From the NCBI GenBank assembly GCA_052388275.1, contig JBQTII010000008.1, positions 1-64,000 on the forward strand: a stretch of DNA of 64,000 nucleotides, written 5' to 3'. Position 1 is the first letter of the stretch, and every line of letters begins with the position of its first letter. The notes beneath the pieces were generated by a model. That model was given only the letters and a program-made list of their open reading frames with translations, had not been told where the DNA came from and made no database searches. The translations under genes and the position numbers were made by a program. Below are positions 56,236 through 64,000 of this stretch, piece after piece. The stretch is from JBQTII01 sp052388275 (GTDB taxonomy: Bacteria > Actinomycetota > Actinomycetes > Sporichthyales > Sporichthyaceae).

Positions 56236-57270
56236 ATGGCTAAGACACTCGAGTTGCCGGTGGCGGTTCTGGCACTGAGCGCGCAGGAGGCGATGGCGCG
56301 CTCGCTCGCCGAGCTGGTCACCGCGGTGTGTGCGCCAGGCAACGAGGTTCGGGCGAAGGCGGCGGCCGAATCGTGCCGGGAGGCCGCGGGGAGCACACGA
56401 GCGGCGGGCCGCCTCGAGCCCGTCATCGATGCCCTGACCAGCGGCGCGGACCCGCGGCCGTGGCACGGTGCGCTGCTGGACAGCTTCGAGGAGGTCTCGG
56501 CGACCCGCCGGGCGATGTTGCTGGCCGACCTGTGCCTGCACCATCCCCACGTCGAGGCTGCAGCCCTGGTGAGCGGGGCGGTGCTGCGGCGCCTGGATCT
56601 GGTCCTCGATCTTGGCCAGTGCCCTTTCGCGGCCCACGACGTGCAGACCCGCTTCGCCGCGATCGCCCAGGACCTCGGCGAGGCCAAACTGACCAGGGCG
56701 TCCGCCAGCGCGATCACCGCGTTCAGGCTCACGCTGGGGGCCGCCGGGGTGGGTCTCCTCGGCAACATCACCGGCGACAAACTCAGAACCTTGCTGACCG
56801 CTCCGGATGATCAGGTCAACACGCTCAGCCGGCTGTTGGTCGGCATGTGGGCGGGTGGCAGCACCGAGGAGATCGAGACGGCGAGCGTGGCGGCGGCCTG
56901 GGACGCCGTCGCGCAGGCGGCGGCCGAGGCCTCCGAGGCGCTGGCCGCGGCCCGCCGAGGCAACAGCGGGCAGGGCAAGGCCGATCGCGTGCACCGGGTG
57001 GCGTGCTGCGCGGCCGAGTTCGGCCAAGGGCTGGCCGAGCAGTTTGCCCCCGAGCTACTTCCCGCACGCATCGTTGCGCCCGTCACCGATCTCGCCTTCG
57101 ATGAGGCGCACCGGGTCCTGGACGCCCTCGGCTACCAGGTCAAGGGCACCGACGCCCTGGCCAACCGTTGGGTGACGAAGAAGAACAACTGGAAGGTGGT
57201 CGAGCAGCAGCCGCCCGGCGAGCAGCACGAGATCGCGCTGGGCCTGCGCAAATTCGACGACCCGTCATGA
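56236..57270 (+). CDS. Unknown protein with a PASTA-like C terminus
   Basis: A 344-aa protein. The first 280 residues are Ala-rich helices without recognisable motif. The end, LAFDEAHRVLDALGYQVKGTDALANRWV…NNWKVVEQQPPGEQ, has the helix-strand plan and the WKVVxQxP turn of a PASTA domain, normally found outside the cell on kinases and PBPs. No signal peptide or helix is visible, so it is cytosolic here. It precedes the GTPase gene on the same strand and is likely part of that group. Confidence 0.5.
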   Translation: MAKTLELPVAVLALSAQEAMARSLAELVTAVCAPGNEVRAKAAAESCREAAGSTRAAGRLEPVIDALTSGADPRPWHGALLDSFEEVSATRRAMLLADLCLHHPHVEAAALVSGAVLRRLDLVLDLGQCPFAAHDVQTRFAAIAQDLGEAKLTRASASAITAFRLTLGAAGVGLLGNITGDKLRTLLTAPDDQVNTLSRLLVGMWAGGSTEEIETASVAAAWDAVAQAAAEASEALAAARRGNSGQGKADRVHRVACCAAEFGQGLAEQFAPELLPARIVAPVTDLAFDEAHRVLDALGYQVKGTDALANRWVTKKNNWKVVEQQPPGEQHEIALGLRKFDDPS

Positions 57271-57390
57271 CCGAGGTGCGCGGCGCAGGCGCCGGGTCCA
57301 CCGCTCACCGAGCCGCAGGTCCAGCAACTGCACCAGGCAGCATGCGGTGGCCGTGCCAAGCGCGATCGTCAGCCAGTGCGTGGCGGTCAT
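57265..57390 (-). CDS. Small single-helix membrane protein
   Basis: 41 aa on the other strand, from ATG 57390 with GGAGGG six bases ahead. MTATHWLTIALGTATACCLVQLL is one hydrophobic helix; the tail (RLGERWTRRLRRAPRS) is basic, so the C terminus is inside. Its end overlaps the PASTA-like gene by 6 bp. Function unknown. Confidence 0.6.
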   Translation of the reverse strand: MTATHWLTIALGTATACCLVQLLDLRLGERWTRRLRRAPRS

Positions 57391-57462
57391 CGAAATCCCT
57401 CCGCGTGGTGGTCGTAGGACCGCAGCTCACCCGCGTGGGCTTCAATCTCGCTTCAGGACCGC

Positions 57463-58611
57463 ATGGGCAACAACGGCAAGAAGGGACATGTCATGGCGGC
57501 ATCCGCCGATGAGGGAACTGCTCCGGGCCCGAGAACCCCGATCCGGGTGGATATCGCGATGTTCGGTGGCGAGCGGGCGGGCAAGACCAGCCTGCTCGCC
57601 TCGATGTACACCAGCGTGCTGGCTGAGGTCCGCGCCGCGGGGCTGGCGATCCGGCGCAGCGGCGCCGGCACCATCCACACCCTCGACGAGGCCTACGACG
57701 CCCTGGAACGACTGCCCGAGCACGTCCGCCTTGACCCCACGTTGAGCAACCTCGGCGTGTCCTCGACCCCGACGGGCACCAGCCGGGTCTTCGACTTCGT
57801 CGTGCACGGCGCCGGGGTCGATGTGGCGACGTTGAGCTTCGCCGACTTCAGCGGTGAGGACATCGTGGCCATGGCCGCCCATGTCCTGGACACCCTGCGC
57901 GGCGCCGAGATCGTGCTGATCGCGATCAACACCCCGGCGCTGATGCAGGCTCACGAGGACGCGGCCTACCTGCCGCTGCACCTGCGGGCCAACGTGCCCG
58001 ACCAGCTCAACGAGATTCTTGCGACGTGGTCGGGGCCGGCCCCGCTGCTGGTGATGTTCTGCCCGATCAAGGCCGAGGCATGGCTGCACTCCGAGCAGGG
58101 TTCGGCTCAGCTGCTCGGGGCCGTCGAGCAGGCCTACTCCCAGACGCTGAACCTGCTCGCCCGCAAGACCTTCGAGACGACCACCGTCGTCATCACTCCG
58201 GTGGAGACCGTCGGCTCGGTGGAGTTCGACGGCCTGCGTACCTACAACGAGGCTCTGCCGCCTAGTCACACCAACGTCGTCTACACCTGGCGCGCGGCGG
58301 CGCGCAGCTGGGCGCCGCGCTACCACGAGCAGCCCTTCCGCTGGGCGCTGCTCGCGGTCACCCGCGCCGTCGACTACGGCACCTTGCATCTGGGGGCGGG
58401 CGGCAAGGGATGGCAGCGCCTGCTGGCGCGCGTCGGACAGGCCTACGTGCGCACCGGCCTGCCGAAGATCGCCTCGGTGGAAAGGTTCTGGTCTGACAGC
58501 ACCGGCCTTAGCGACTTCCGGGCGGCGACCGCGCGGCTCGCGGAGAACATCGCGACCGAAGCCCCATGCCGACTCGTGCAGTCCGGTGACCTGCTCAAGC
58601 CGGTCGGGTGA
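57463..58611 (+). CDS. P-loop GTPase (DO-GTPase/YcjX-like)
   Basis: A 382-aa protein. DIAMFGGERAGKTSLLASMY is the Walker A (about 30-50); SFADFSGEDIVAMAA (about 125) is the switch II/Walker B strand with DFSGE. The base-specificity region is unclear (LLVMFCPIKAEAW). The design recalls TRAFAC GTPases that form conflict-system cores with a second GTPase or a DUF697 membrane partner. The next gene overlaps (GTGA) and encodes a membrane protein of that type. Confidence 0.7.
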   Translation: MGNNGKKGHVMAASADEGTAPGPRTPIRVDIAMFGGERAGKTSLLASMYTSVLAEVRAAGLAIRRSGAGTIHTLDEAYDALERLPEHVRLDPTLSNLGVSSTPTGTSRVFDFVVHGAGVDVATLSFADFSGEDIVAMAAHVLDTLRGAEIVLIAINTPALMQAHEDAAYLPLHLRANVPDQLNEILATWSGPAPLLVMFCPIKAEAWLHSEQGSAQLLGAVEQAYSQTLNLLARKTFETTTVVITPVETVGSVEFDGLRTYNEALPPSHTNVVYTWRAAARSWAPRYHEQPFRWALLAVTRAVDYGTLHLGAGGKGWQRLLARVGQAYVRTGLPKIASVERFWSDSTGLSDFRAATARLAENIATEAPCRLVQSGDLLKPVG

Positions 58612-60503
58612 GCGCCATGAACATGATCGACACTCAGATTTGGGTGCGGGCCCGGGCGACCATGAGCGGTGAGCGCTGGTTCCGGTGCACCGCAAACAGC
58701 GCGGCAGCCGCCGAACTCGCGCCCGGCGTCGCCGCTCTGGTCGATCGCCTGGACCCGGCGGGTATCTCGGTCCTGGTCGCGCCGGTCGCGAATTCCGAGT
58801 CTGGGTGGGCAGTAGTGGCCCGCGGTCTGCCGACCGCGCAGAAGATGGCGAACACCGCCGCCCCGGTCGCCGCGTTGGTCGTGCTCACCGACGAGCGCGC
58901 TTGCCGCAACCTCGCCGCTGCCTTGCTCGCCGGGCTTTCCGGACCCGAGAACAATCTCGCGGTGGCGCTGGGAGGCTGCGTGCACGATGGACCGGACACC
59001 GTCAGCATCGCGCTGCGCAGCGAGTTCACTCACCTGCTCGACGCCGCGCTTCGCGACGTCCCCGTGCTGAGGGCCGGTGCGCGTTCCGAATCGGGCACGG
59101 CCGGGCAGGTCGCGGCAACGGCGGCGCTGCTGGCCGGGGACGGCCCACTGCCCACCGCCGAGATCCCGGTCCTGGTGAGCGCCAGCGCCGAACCAATGGC
59201 CGCCGGGCCTTTGGCCGGGGTCGGGCTGCACGTCGACACCCGGCCCGCTGCCCCGATCCGGGACCCGGGCGCCACCCTGATCCCCGGCCCCGAGGACGCC
59301 GAGCCGGCGGTGGCGGCGGCCGAGCGAGTGCTGTCCGACCGGCCGGCCCGCTCGGCGCGGCTGGTCTCGGCCGTGGTCAATGTCGTGTCACTCGTCGCCC
59401 TGGTGTTCTTGCTCGGCTCTGCGGTGATCGCGGTCCGCGCCGGGGTTGACCTGGCCGAGACCGGGCGCCGGGCGTTCGGCCTGCAAGCGCCGAGCGAGGG
59501 CGTCGACTGGTATCTGCTCAGCGTGGGCGCCGTTTTCCTCGCCGTTCCGCTCGCTGCCCTGGCCTGGCTCGCCCGGCTGCTGCGACGGCGTTACCGCTCA
59601 CGCCTGCAGGAGTGCTTCGGCGACACCGGCGACGCGCGGGTGTTCACCGGGCACGTGAAAGGTAGTCAGACGGCGTGGCTGCGTGAGGTGTTGGAGTCTG
59701 CGCGCTGGTCCCCGTCCGCTGATGAGTGGCGCCTGGGCGGTCAACTGCCCCCGGGCCGCCTGGATGATGCGCAGTACCGCGCCGCGGCCGCGCTGGTGCG
59801 CGGGGAACTGAACAACAAGCTCGGAGCGGTGGCGCTGGCCACGGGGCTGGCTGTCGCGGTGGCCCAGCGCCCAATCGCCGACGCCGCGGCGGTCGTCGCC
59901 GGGTCCGCCGAGCTGCAGATCGAGGCCCTCGCCACCCTCGGCCTGCGCCCGACCCCGCGCGCGTGGCTGCACATCGGCCGCGCGGCGTCCACCGCGCTGC
60001 TCGCCGCCAGCTACCTCGACGCCGAGGAACGCCTGGAGGTGCGCCTGATGGTGCGCGCCGCCGCCGCCGGGATCGATACGGCAGAGGGCCTGGTCGAGGA
60101 CCTGGACTCCGCGCTCGGCGAGGCCGCCGAGGGCATCGGCGGCACCGTCGGCGCCGGGCTGCAGCTGCTCACCGGGGCGACCGCGGGGGTGACCGGCACG
60201 GTGCTGCGTCAGACCTCGGAGTTCATCAAGGACGTGGGCGATGAGATCAGCGAGGGGCTGATCGTCGCCACCGTGCTGCACTTTCACGCGATGGCCCTGG
60301 TCGCTGACGCCCTCGCGCTCGACGAGGCGCATCGCCGCGAGCTGGCGCTGCCCGCCGGGCGCGTACCGCCGGAGCTGCTGCGGATCGCCGGCAGCCTGGC
60401 CCGCCGCCAGACTCTCGCGTTCAGTCGGATGCTGCGGGGCAGGGCCCGCGCCTCCCTCAAGGCGGCCCCGAAGTCGCTGCTGCGTCGTAAACCGAAGACG
60501 TGA
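58608..60503 (+). CDS. Membrane protein with DUF697/YcjF-like C terminus
   Basis: A 631-aa protein from GTG 58608. Residues 1-230 form a cytosolic domain (RARATMSGERWFRC…) of unknown fold, perhaps related to GTPase-associated domains. Two helices follow (VVNVVSLVALVFLLGSAVIAV, YLLSVGAVFLAVPLAALAWLA), then a C-terminal region rich in Ala/Gly helices (LGAVALATGLAVAVAQRPIADAAAVVAGSAELQIEAL) like DUF697. It pairs with the GTPase as YcjF does with YcjX. Confidence 0.6.
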   Translation: MSAMNMIDTQIWVRARATMSGERWFRCTANSAAAAELAPGVAALVDRLDPAGISVLVAPVANSESGWAVVARGLPTAQKMANTAAPVAALVVLTDERACRNLAAALLAGLSGPENNLAVALGGCVHDGPDTVSIALRSEFTHLLDAALRDVPVLRAGARSESGTAGQVAATAALLAGDGPLPTAEIPVLVSASAEPMAAGPLAGVGLHVDTRPAAPIRDPGATLIPGPEDAEPAVAAAERVLSDRPARSARLVSAVVNVVSLVALVFLLGSAVIAVRAGVDLAETGRRAFGLQAPSEGVDWYLLSVGAVFLAVPLAALAWLARLLRRRYRSRLQECFGDTGDARVFTGHVKGSQTAWLREVLESARWSPSADEWRLGGQLPPGRLDDAQYRAAAALVRGELNNKLGAVALATGLAVAVAQRPIADAAAVVAGSAELQIEALATLGLRPTPRAWLHIGRAASTALLAASYLDAEERLEVRLMVRAAAAGIDTAEGLVEDLDSALGEAAEGIGGTVGAGLQLLTGATAGVTGTVLRQTSEFIKDVGDEISEGLIVATVLHFHAMALVADALALDEAHRRELALPAGRVPPELLRIAGSLARRQTLAFSRMLRGRARASLKAAPKSLLRRKPKT

Positions 60504-60527
60504 TCCTGGCCTGCGCGGGTGGGGCGG

Positions 60528-61217
60528 TCAGCGGACGTCGAGCGATTCGCCGATCTGGTCGGCCACGGCAGCGCTCGTCTTCTTGCCGAACAGCGTGACC
60601 GTCAGCACGTACTGCTTGCCGCCCTGGAAGATCACGTACTGGATCTGCTGGGCCGGAACTGCCCCTGAGCCGAACGCGTCCTTGCCGGGCCGATAGGAGA
60701 CGCGCACGCCTTGACCGCTGGCGGTCTCGGTGAGCCCGGCCTGCACGGAGGTGGCGCCGATCTCGTCCTTGAGGAACGCGGGGTAGGCGTCGATGAAGTC
60801 GGACAGCGGAATCGCTCCGGTGTCGATGATCACCACGTTGACGTTCGTCCCCGACGGATCAGGGCTCAAGGCCACGTACTGGATCTTGCTCGCCTGGGCC
60901 GGGTCGAAGTTGAAGTTCGGATTCTCCTCAAGAACCTTCTTGAGCTTTGCCGGCCCGTTCGGCAGCGTCTTCCAGCCCTTGGGCAGGGCGAGCGCGAAGT
61001 CGTGTTCGGACACCGTGACCAGCCGGAAACCAGGCGGAACAGCGTCGGCTTGCTCGCCGCTCGCGGCCGCGGGGGCGCCCTGGCCGCCGACTTCGCCCGA
61101 GCTCTCCTCATCGCCCCCGCAACCGGCCAGCAGCGCGGCGGCGGTCGTGGCGGCAGCTGCGGTCGCGAGCAGGCGAGTGCGGGTGGGTACCCGGCGGTGT
61201 GCGAGCTGGCGTGTCAT
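60528..61217 (-). CDS. Lipoprotein of unknown function
   Basis: A 229-aa protein with signal and lipobox LLAGC (about residue 33). After a Ser/Gly/Ala linker the domain (GFRLVTVSEHDFALALPKGW, VVIIDTGAIPLSDFIDAYP, QYVIFQGGKQYVLTVTLFG) looks like the α/β lipoproteins related to LpqN/PsbP that bind small ligands. It is convergent with the membrane protein gene and precedes, in the minus direction, the end of the J-like protein gene. Confidence 0.65.
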   Translation of the reverse strand: MTRQLAHRRVPTRTRLLATAAAATTAAALLAGCGGDEESSGEVGGQGAPAAASGEQADAVPPGFRLVTVSEHDFALALPKGWKTLPNGPAKLKKVLEENPNFNFDPAQASKIQYVALSPDPSGTNVNVVIIDTGAIPLSDFIDAYPAFLKDEIGATSVQAGLTETASGQGVRVSYRPGKDAFGSGAVPAQQIQYVIFQGGKQYVLTVTLFGKKTSAAVADQIGESLDVR

Positions 61218-61287
61218 GGCTGTCCTTCCAGGGTGGCACGGGAATCCTGACTTGAGTAGATGCCGCCGGCCTACCGTCAGGTTCCCG

Positions 61288-62754
61288 TCAGGAACAGTGA
61301 CCTTCGCTCGGCGGGGACAGCTGCCCGGCCCGGATCGCCACTACGGCGTAGGTCAGGGGCTGGTCCGGGGGAGCGCCGCCGTCCTCCAGTTGATCGCCAC
61401 CCGTGCGTCCGACGGTGTGCCAGCCACCGTCGGGCTTTCGGCGCTGCACCCGGTAGCTCAGGTCGCTCTCCCCAGCGCGCTGCCAGCTGACGTGGACCGA
61501 ACCCCTGATCCGCTGCACCCTCACCTCGCCGGGGGCGGGAACTGCGCCGACGCGAGAGAGGGCTTCGGCGATCTCGTCGCGCAGGGCGGTCACGGCCGGG
61601 GGTGGTTCGGCACCCGCCGCGGCCAGGGCGGCGTTCACGTGATGCTGGGCATCGCCCGGGCGCCCGGCCCGCAGCGCCGCGCGCGCCTCGCGCAGCGGCG
61701 CGGTCCAGCGGGGATCACGCCGCGTGTAGTCGATCCGCGGTGTCGCCTGCGGTGCACTCGCGGGTGCGGCTCGCTCGGGCGCGTCCTCGAACCCGGCGCC
61801 GAGTTCGCGCGCGATCTCGCGCGGAACGCGGGCGGCCCGGGCACCATCCAGTCCCAGCGCCCGGGCCGCAGCGGTCAGCACCTCGGCGTCGGCACTGGTG
61901 AGCCGGTCCTCCACGAGCACCGCCGCCAGCACCTGCGGGCGTAGGCGCTCCGCGACGTCGCGCGCCACGGCGTCGAGGTAACGCTCGCGCGCCAGCGGGC
62001 CGCGCTCGAGCTGGTCCGCGACGTGCACCAGTAGCTCATCGACGACGGCGCGTAGCCGCTGGGGAGGGATCTCCCGGGCGCGAGCTCGCCAGGCGCGGGC
62101 GGCGAGCGTGATGGCGGCGTCGTCGGCGTCGGGTCCGAGGTCCAGGAGCGCAAGCAGCGTGACCGGTGGCTCGTCGTGGTCCCCGAGCGCGCCGAACTCC
62201 TCCAGCAGAGCACGAATCTGGCGGCGGCGGTCATCCTCGGCGGGTGAGGGCATTGCCGGGATGGGGGCGTCGTCGCTGACGCGGTGCATGGCCACCCGGC
62301 CCGTCGCCTCGGCTTGGCTCAGCCCGGTGGAGATCCCAAGCTGGTGCAGGTGCGCCAGCTTGGCCCGGGGCAGGGCGCCGTGCTTGTCGATCAGGGCGCG
62401 GATCGCCGCGTCCAGCAGCGCGAACCGGTCCGCATCACGGGTAGCGCGCTGCTCGCGCACGGCCCGTGCGGTGACGGCGCGGGTGGGGGCGGCTAGCAGC
62501 AGGCGCGCTCGCGCCTCGTGGTCGGCGACCAGGTCCGCTGCCAGGCCCGCGTACTTGGGGTGGTCGCGGTGGCGCTGCCAGAACCCCCAGACCTCGTCCA
62601 GGCGCCGGGAGACCGCTGCGTCGTCGAGGCGCTCCGCGTCGGCCAGCGGCAGGTCGTAGAGCTCAAAGGGATCCGAGTGATCCCCGCCACCGCGTCGCAG
62701 GATCTCCGCGAGCACCCGCTTGCGGTAGTCGTTGGGGTCGAACGCGGCCAGCAC
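61288..62754 (-). CDS. Hsp70-partner protein with J-like N terminus and FN3 C terminus
   Basis: A 488-aa protein. The N terminus (DPNDYRKRVLAEI, DPFELYDLPLAD, WGFWQRHRDHPKYAGLAADL) resembles a J-domain in which HPD is HPK. The middle is long helical with TPR-like units (LREARAALRAGRPGDAQHHV). The last 95 residues form a fibronectin-III fold (VRVQRIRGSVHVSWQRAGESDLSYRVQRR, LTYAVVAI). It is 2 bp downstream of the Hsp70 gene and is its likely co-chaperone or substrate scaffold. Confidence 0.65.
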   Translation of the reverse strand: MLAAFDPNDYRKRVLAEILRRGGGDHSDPFELYDLPLADAERLDDAAVSRRLDEVWGFWQRHRDHPKYAGLAADLVADHEARARLLLAAPTRAVTARAVREQRATRDADRFALLDAAIRALIDKHGALPRAKLAHLHQLGISTGLSQAEATGRVAMHRVSDDAPIPAMPSPAEDDRRRQIRALLEEFGALGDHDEPPVTLLALLDLGPDADDAAITLAARAWRARAREIPPQRLRAVVDELLVHVADQLERGPLARERYLDAVARDVAERLRPQVLAAVLVEDRLTSADAEVLTAAARALGLDGARAARVPREIARELGAGFEDAPERAAPASAPQATPRIDYTRRDPRWTAPLREARAALRAGRPGDAQHHVNAALAAAGAEPPPAVTALRDEIAEALSRVGAVPAPGEVRVQRIRGSVHVSWQRAGESDLSYRVQRRKPDGGWHTVGRTGGDQLEDGGAPPDQPLTYAVVAIRAGQLSPPSEGHCS

Positions 62755-62756
62755 GC

Positions 62757-64000
62757 CTAGCCGTCCCGTCGCCGCGAGCGCAGGATCTGCTCGCGCTCGC
62801 GGGCGACCTCTGCCTGGGAGATCGTGGCGCCGGTCTCCGCGGTCAACACCAGCGGCAGATTCGCTTCGACGTGATGGGCCGTCACGTGCAGCACACCGTC
62901 GAAACCCATTCGAAAGGAGATCCGGACCTCGGAGCCGTCGGAGTACCCCGAGGGAATTCCCTCGATCTGTCCGGTCATCAGAATCTTGGCGTCCTCTGGG
63001 TCGGCGGAGGCGACCTGGCCCTGCTGTTCGATCACCACGACGCTGATCACGTCCTGATCGGCGCGCATGGTGCCGAAGGAGCGGGAGACCTTGATCGGCA
63101 GCGGGTCGTTGCGCGCCACCAGCCAGGTCGCCTCCAGCCGCCCGCCGTCATCGGAGACGGCGAGCACTCCGAAGCCGCGCGAGACCACGGTGTCCACCCG
63201 GATCTCCACCGAGCGCCGGACCGCCGCCGGCGCCAGGCCGACTGCGCCCGCGATCCGCTCGCACGCAGCCGCCAGGTCCGCTTCCGCGGCGCGGTCGACC
63301 AGGTCACCGTCCCGCAGTCGCCCGCGGGTGCGCAAGTCGGCCAGCACCATGCGCTCCAGGTCCAGCTTGGAGCCGTACACCGCAGCCCCGCGGACCACGG
63401 CAAGCTCGGGGTCGTGCAGCTGCGGGCTCAGCCCCAGCTCCTGCGCCAGCGCGTCGGCGACGGCCGGCATCCGGGAGGAGCCGCCCACCAGGAACGCCCG
63501 GTCCACCCGGCCCACTCCGCGCGCGGACGCGGCCGCCAGACAGTCCCGGGTCAGGTCCACGGTGCGTCGTAGCAGGGTTGCGGTGAGCTCGGCGAACAGT
63601 AACCGGGTCAGGGTCACCACGGAGCTGCACCCATCATGACTGACCGTCACATCAGTTCGTTCCCGGTCGCTGAGTTCGCGTTTGGCGCGCTCAGCGGCCA
63701 GCACCAGCTCCTGCGCCCCGGCGGAGTCATCGAGCGGATCCTCGGCATCGGGGTGCTCCTGGCAGAACTGGCGTGAGAGATACAGCGCGAGGCGCTCGTC
63801 CCAGTCCGCCCCGCCGAGTTGATGATCGCCCTCGACGGCGAGCACGGTGATCCGTCGGTCGGCCAGCTCGATCACGGTGGCATCGAACGTGCCCCCACCC
63901 AGGTCGTAGACCAGCACGGTCTCGAAGTCCTGCGCCGCCTGCTCCCGGCCATCGATCCGCCCGAAGCCATAGGACAGCGCGGCGGCGATCGGCTCGGAGA
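62757..64000 (-). CDS. Hsp70-like chaperone (partial, N terminus beyond the window)
   Basis: The visible 413 residues begin inside the ATPase domain: SEPIAAALSYGFG, then VLVYDLGGGTFDATVIE (phosphate-2 loop), GDHQLGGADWDERL, AAERAKRELSD and FLVGGSSRMPAVADALAQELG (adenosine loop). The substrate β-domain is short and the α-lid is missing: the chain ends in REREQILRSRRRDG. Canonical DnaK is longer, so this is a specialised Hsp70. It is first in the operon with the J-like/FN3 protein. Confidence 0.85.
   Translation of the reverse strand, partial: SEPIAAALSYGFGRIDGREQAAQDFETVLVYDLGGGTFDATVIELADRRITVLAVEGDHQLGGADWDERLALYLSRQFCQEHPDAEDPLDDSAGAQELVLAAERAKRELSDRERTDVTVSHDGCSSVVTLTRLLFAELTATLLRRTVDLTRDCLAAASARGVGRVDRAFLVGGSSRMPAVADALAQELGLSPQLHDPELAVVRGAAVYGSKLDLERMVLADLRTRGRLRDGDLVDRAAEADLAAACERIAGAVGLAPAAVRRSVEIRVDTVVSRGFGVLAVSDDGGRLEATWLVARNDPLPIKVSRSFGTMRADQDVISVVVIEQQGQVASADPEDAKILMTGQIEGIPSGYSDGSEVRISFRMGFDGVLHVTAHHVEANLPLVLTAETGATISQAEVAREREQILRSRRRDG

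Noticed and set aside
55096..57027. 643-codon minus frame under the histidine phosphatase and PASTA-like genes
   Set aside because: Shadow of two good plus-strand genes.

Overview
The window is very GC-rich, uses GTG, TTG and probably CTG starts freely, and carries a mycofactocin-type SDR, an actinobacterial integration host factor (mIHF), a DUF6703 protein and the recO-uppS gene pair. This points to a high-GC actinobacterium. A Frankia/Sporichthya-like lineage is a guess I cannot prove here. No tRNA, rRNA or CRISPR array was seen. All family names come from recognising motifs by eye, not from a search.

Layout. (1) 1-8.7 kb is a decayed accessory island: the tail of a transposase-like gene, an excisionase-type HTH protein, a PD-(D/E)XK-like nuclease, several frameshifted genes, an AbiE toxin-antitoxin locus whose toxin is cut off after about 28 codons at a junction with a broken DUF6431 gene, a DUF6036-type toxin/HTH antitoxin pair in decay, and a long coiled-coil protein. 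(2) 8.7-26.1 kb is mostly chromosomal housekeeping: recO, uppS, an SDR and a Baeyer-Villiger-type monooxygenase, a divergent glycyl-tRNA synthetase, a dihydrouridine synthase, a flavoprotein plus GT-C glycosyltransferase, a RHH/MazF toxin-antitoxin pair, an MMPL transporter, a DUF4015 glycosidase-like lipoprotein and two exported proteins. (3) 26.2-55.2 kb is a zinc-homeostasis supercluster. It holds two zur genes, two ZnuABC importers, a CtpC/PacL1-like exporter pair, two permease/TIGR03943 pairs, two P-loop COG0523 metallochaperone GTPases and two COG0523-like proteins without a P-loop. It also holds zinc-free versions of six ribosomal proteins (L32, L31, L33, L28, S14, S18), an mIHF paralogue, a WD40 protein and two Cys-rich ferredoxin-like proteins. 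At least ten candidate Zur operators sit in front of these units. (4) 55.2-64 kb holds a histidine phosphatase and then a group made of a PASTA-tailed protein, a P-loop GTPase, a DUF697-like membrane protein, a lipoprotein, a J-domain-like/FN3 protein and an Hsp70 that runs off the window.

How it fits together. At low zinc, Zur would release import (ZnuABC, two sets), the permease pairs, COG0523 GTPases that direct scarce zinc to client enzymes, and zinc-free ribosomal proteins that let zinc-containing copies be recycled. The exporter beside them would work at high zinc. The least explained part is a minus-strand operon (51.2 to about 46.8 kb). It starts 14 bp from one of the best Zur boxes and encodes a flavoprotein, membrane proteins, a Tat-exported protein and a 2OG-oxygenase-like protein. 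I found no described system that matches this set, and it is my main candidate for something new. The Hsp70/GTPase group at the right edge is the second.
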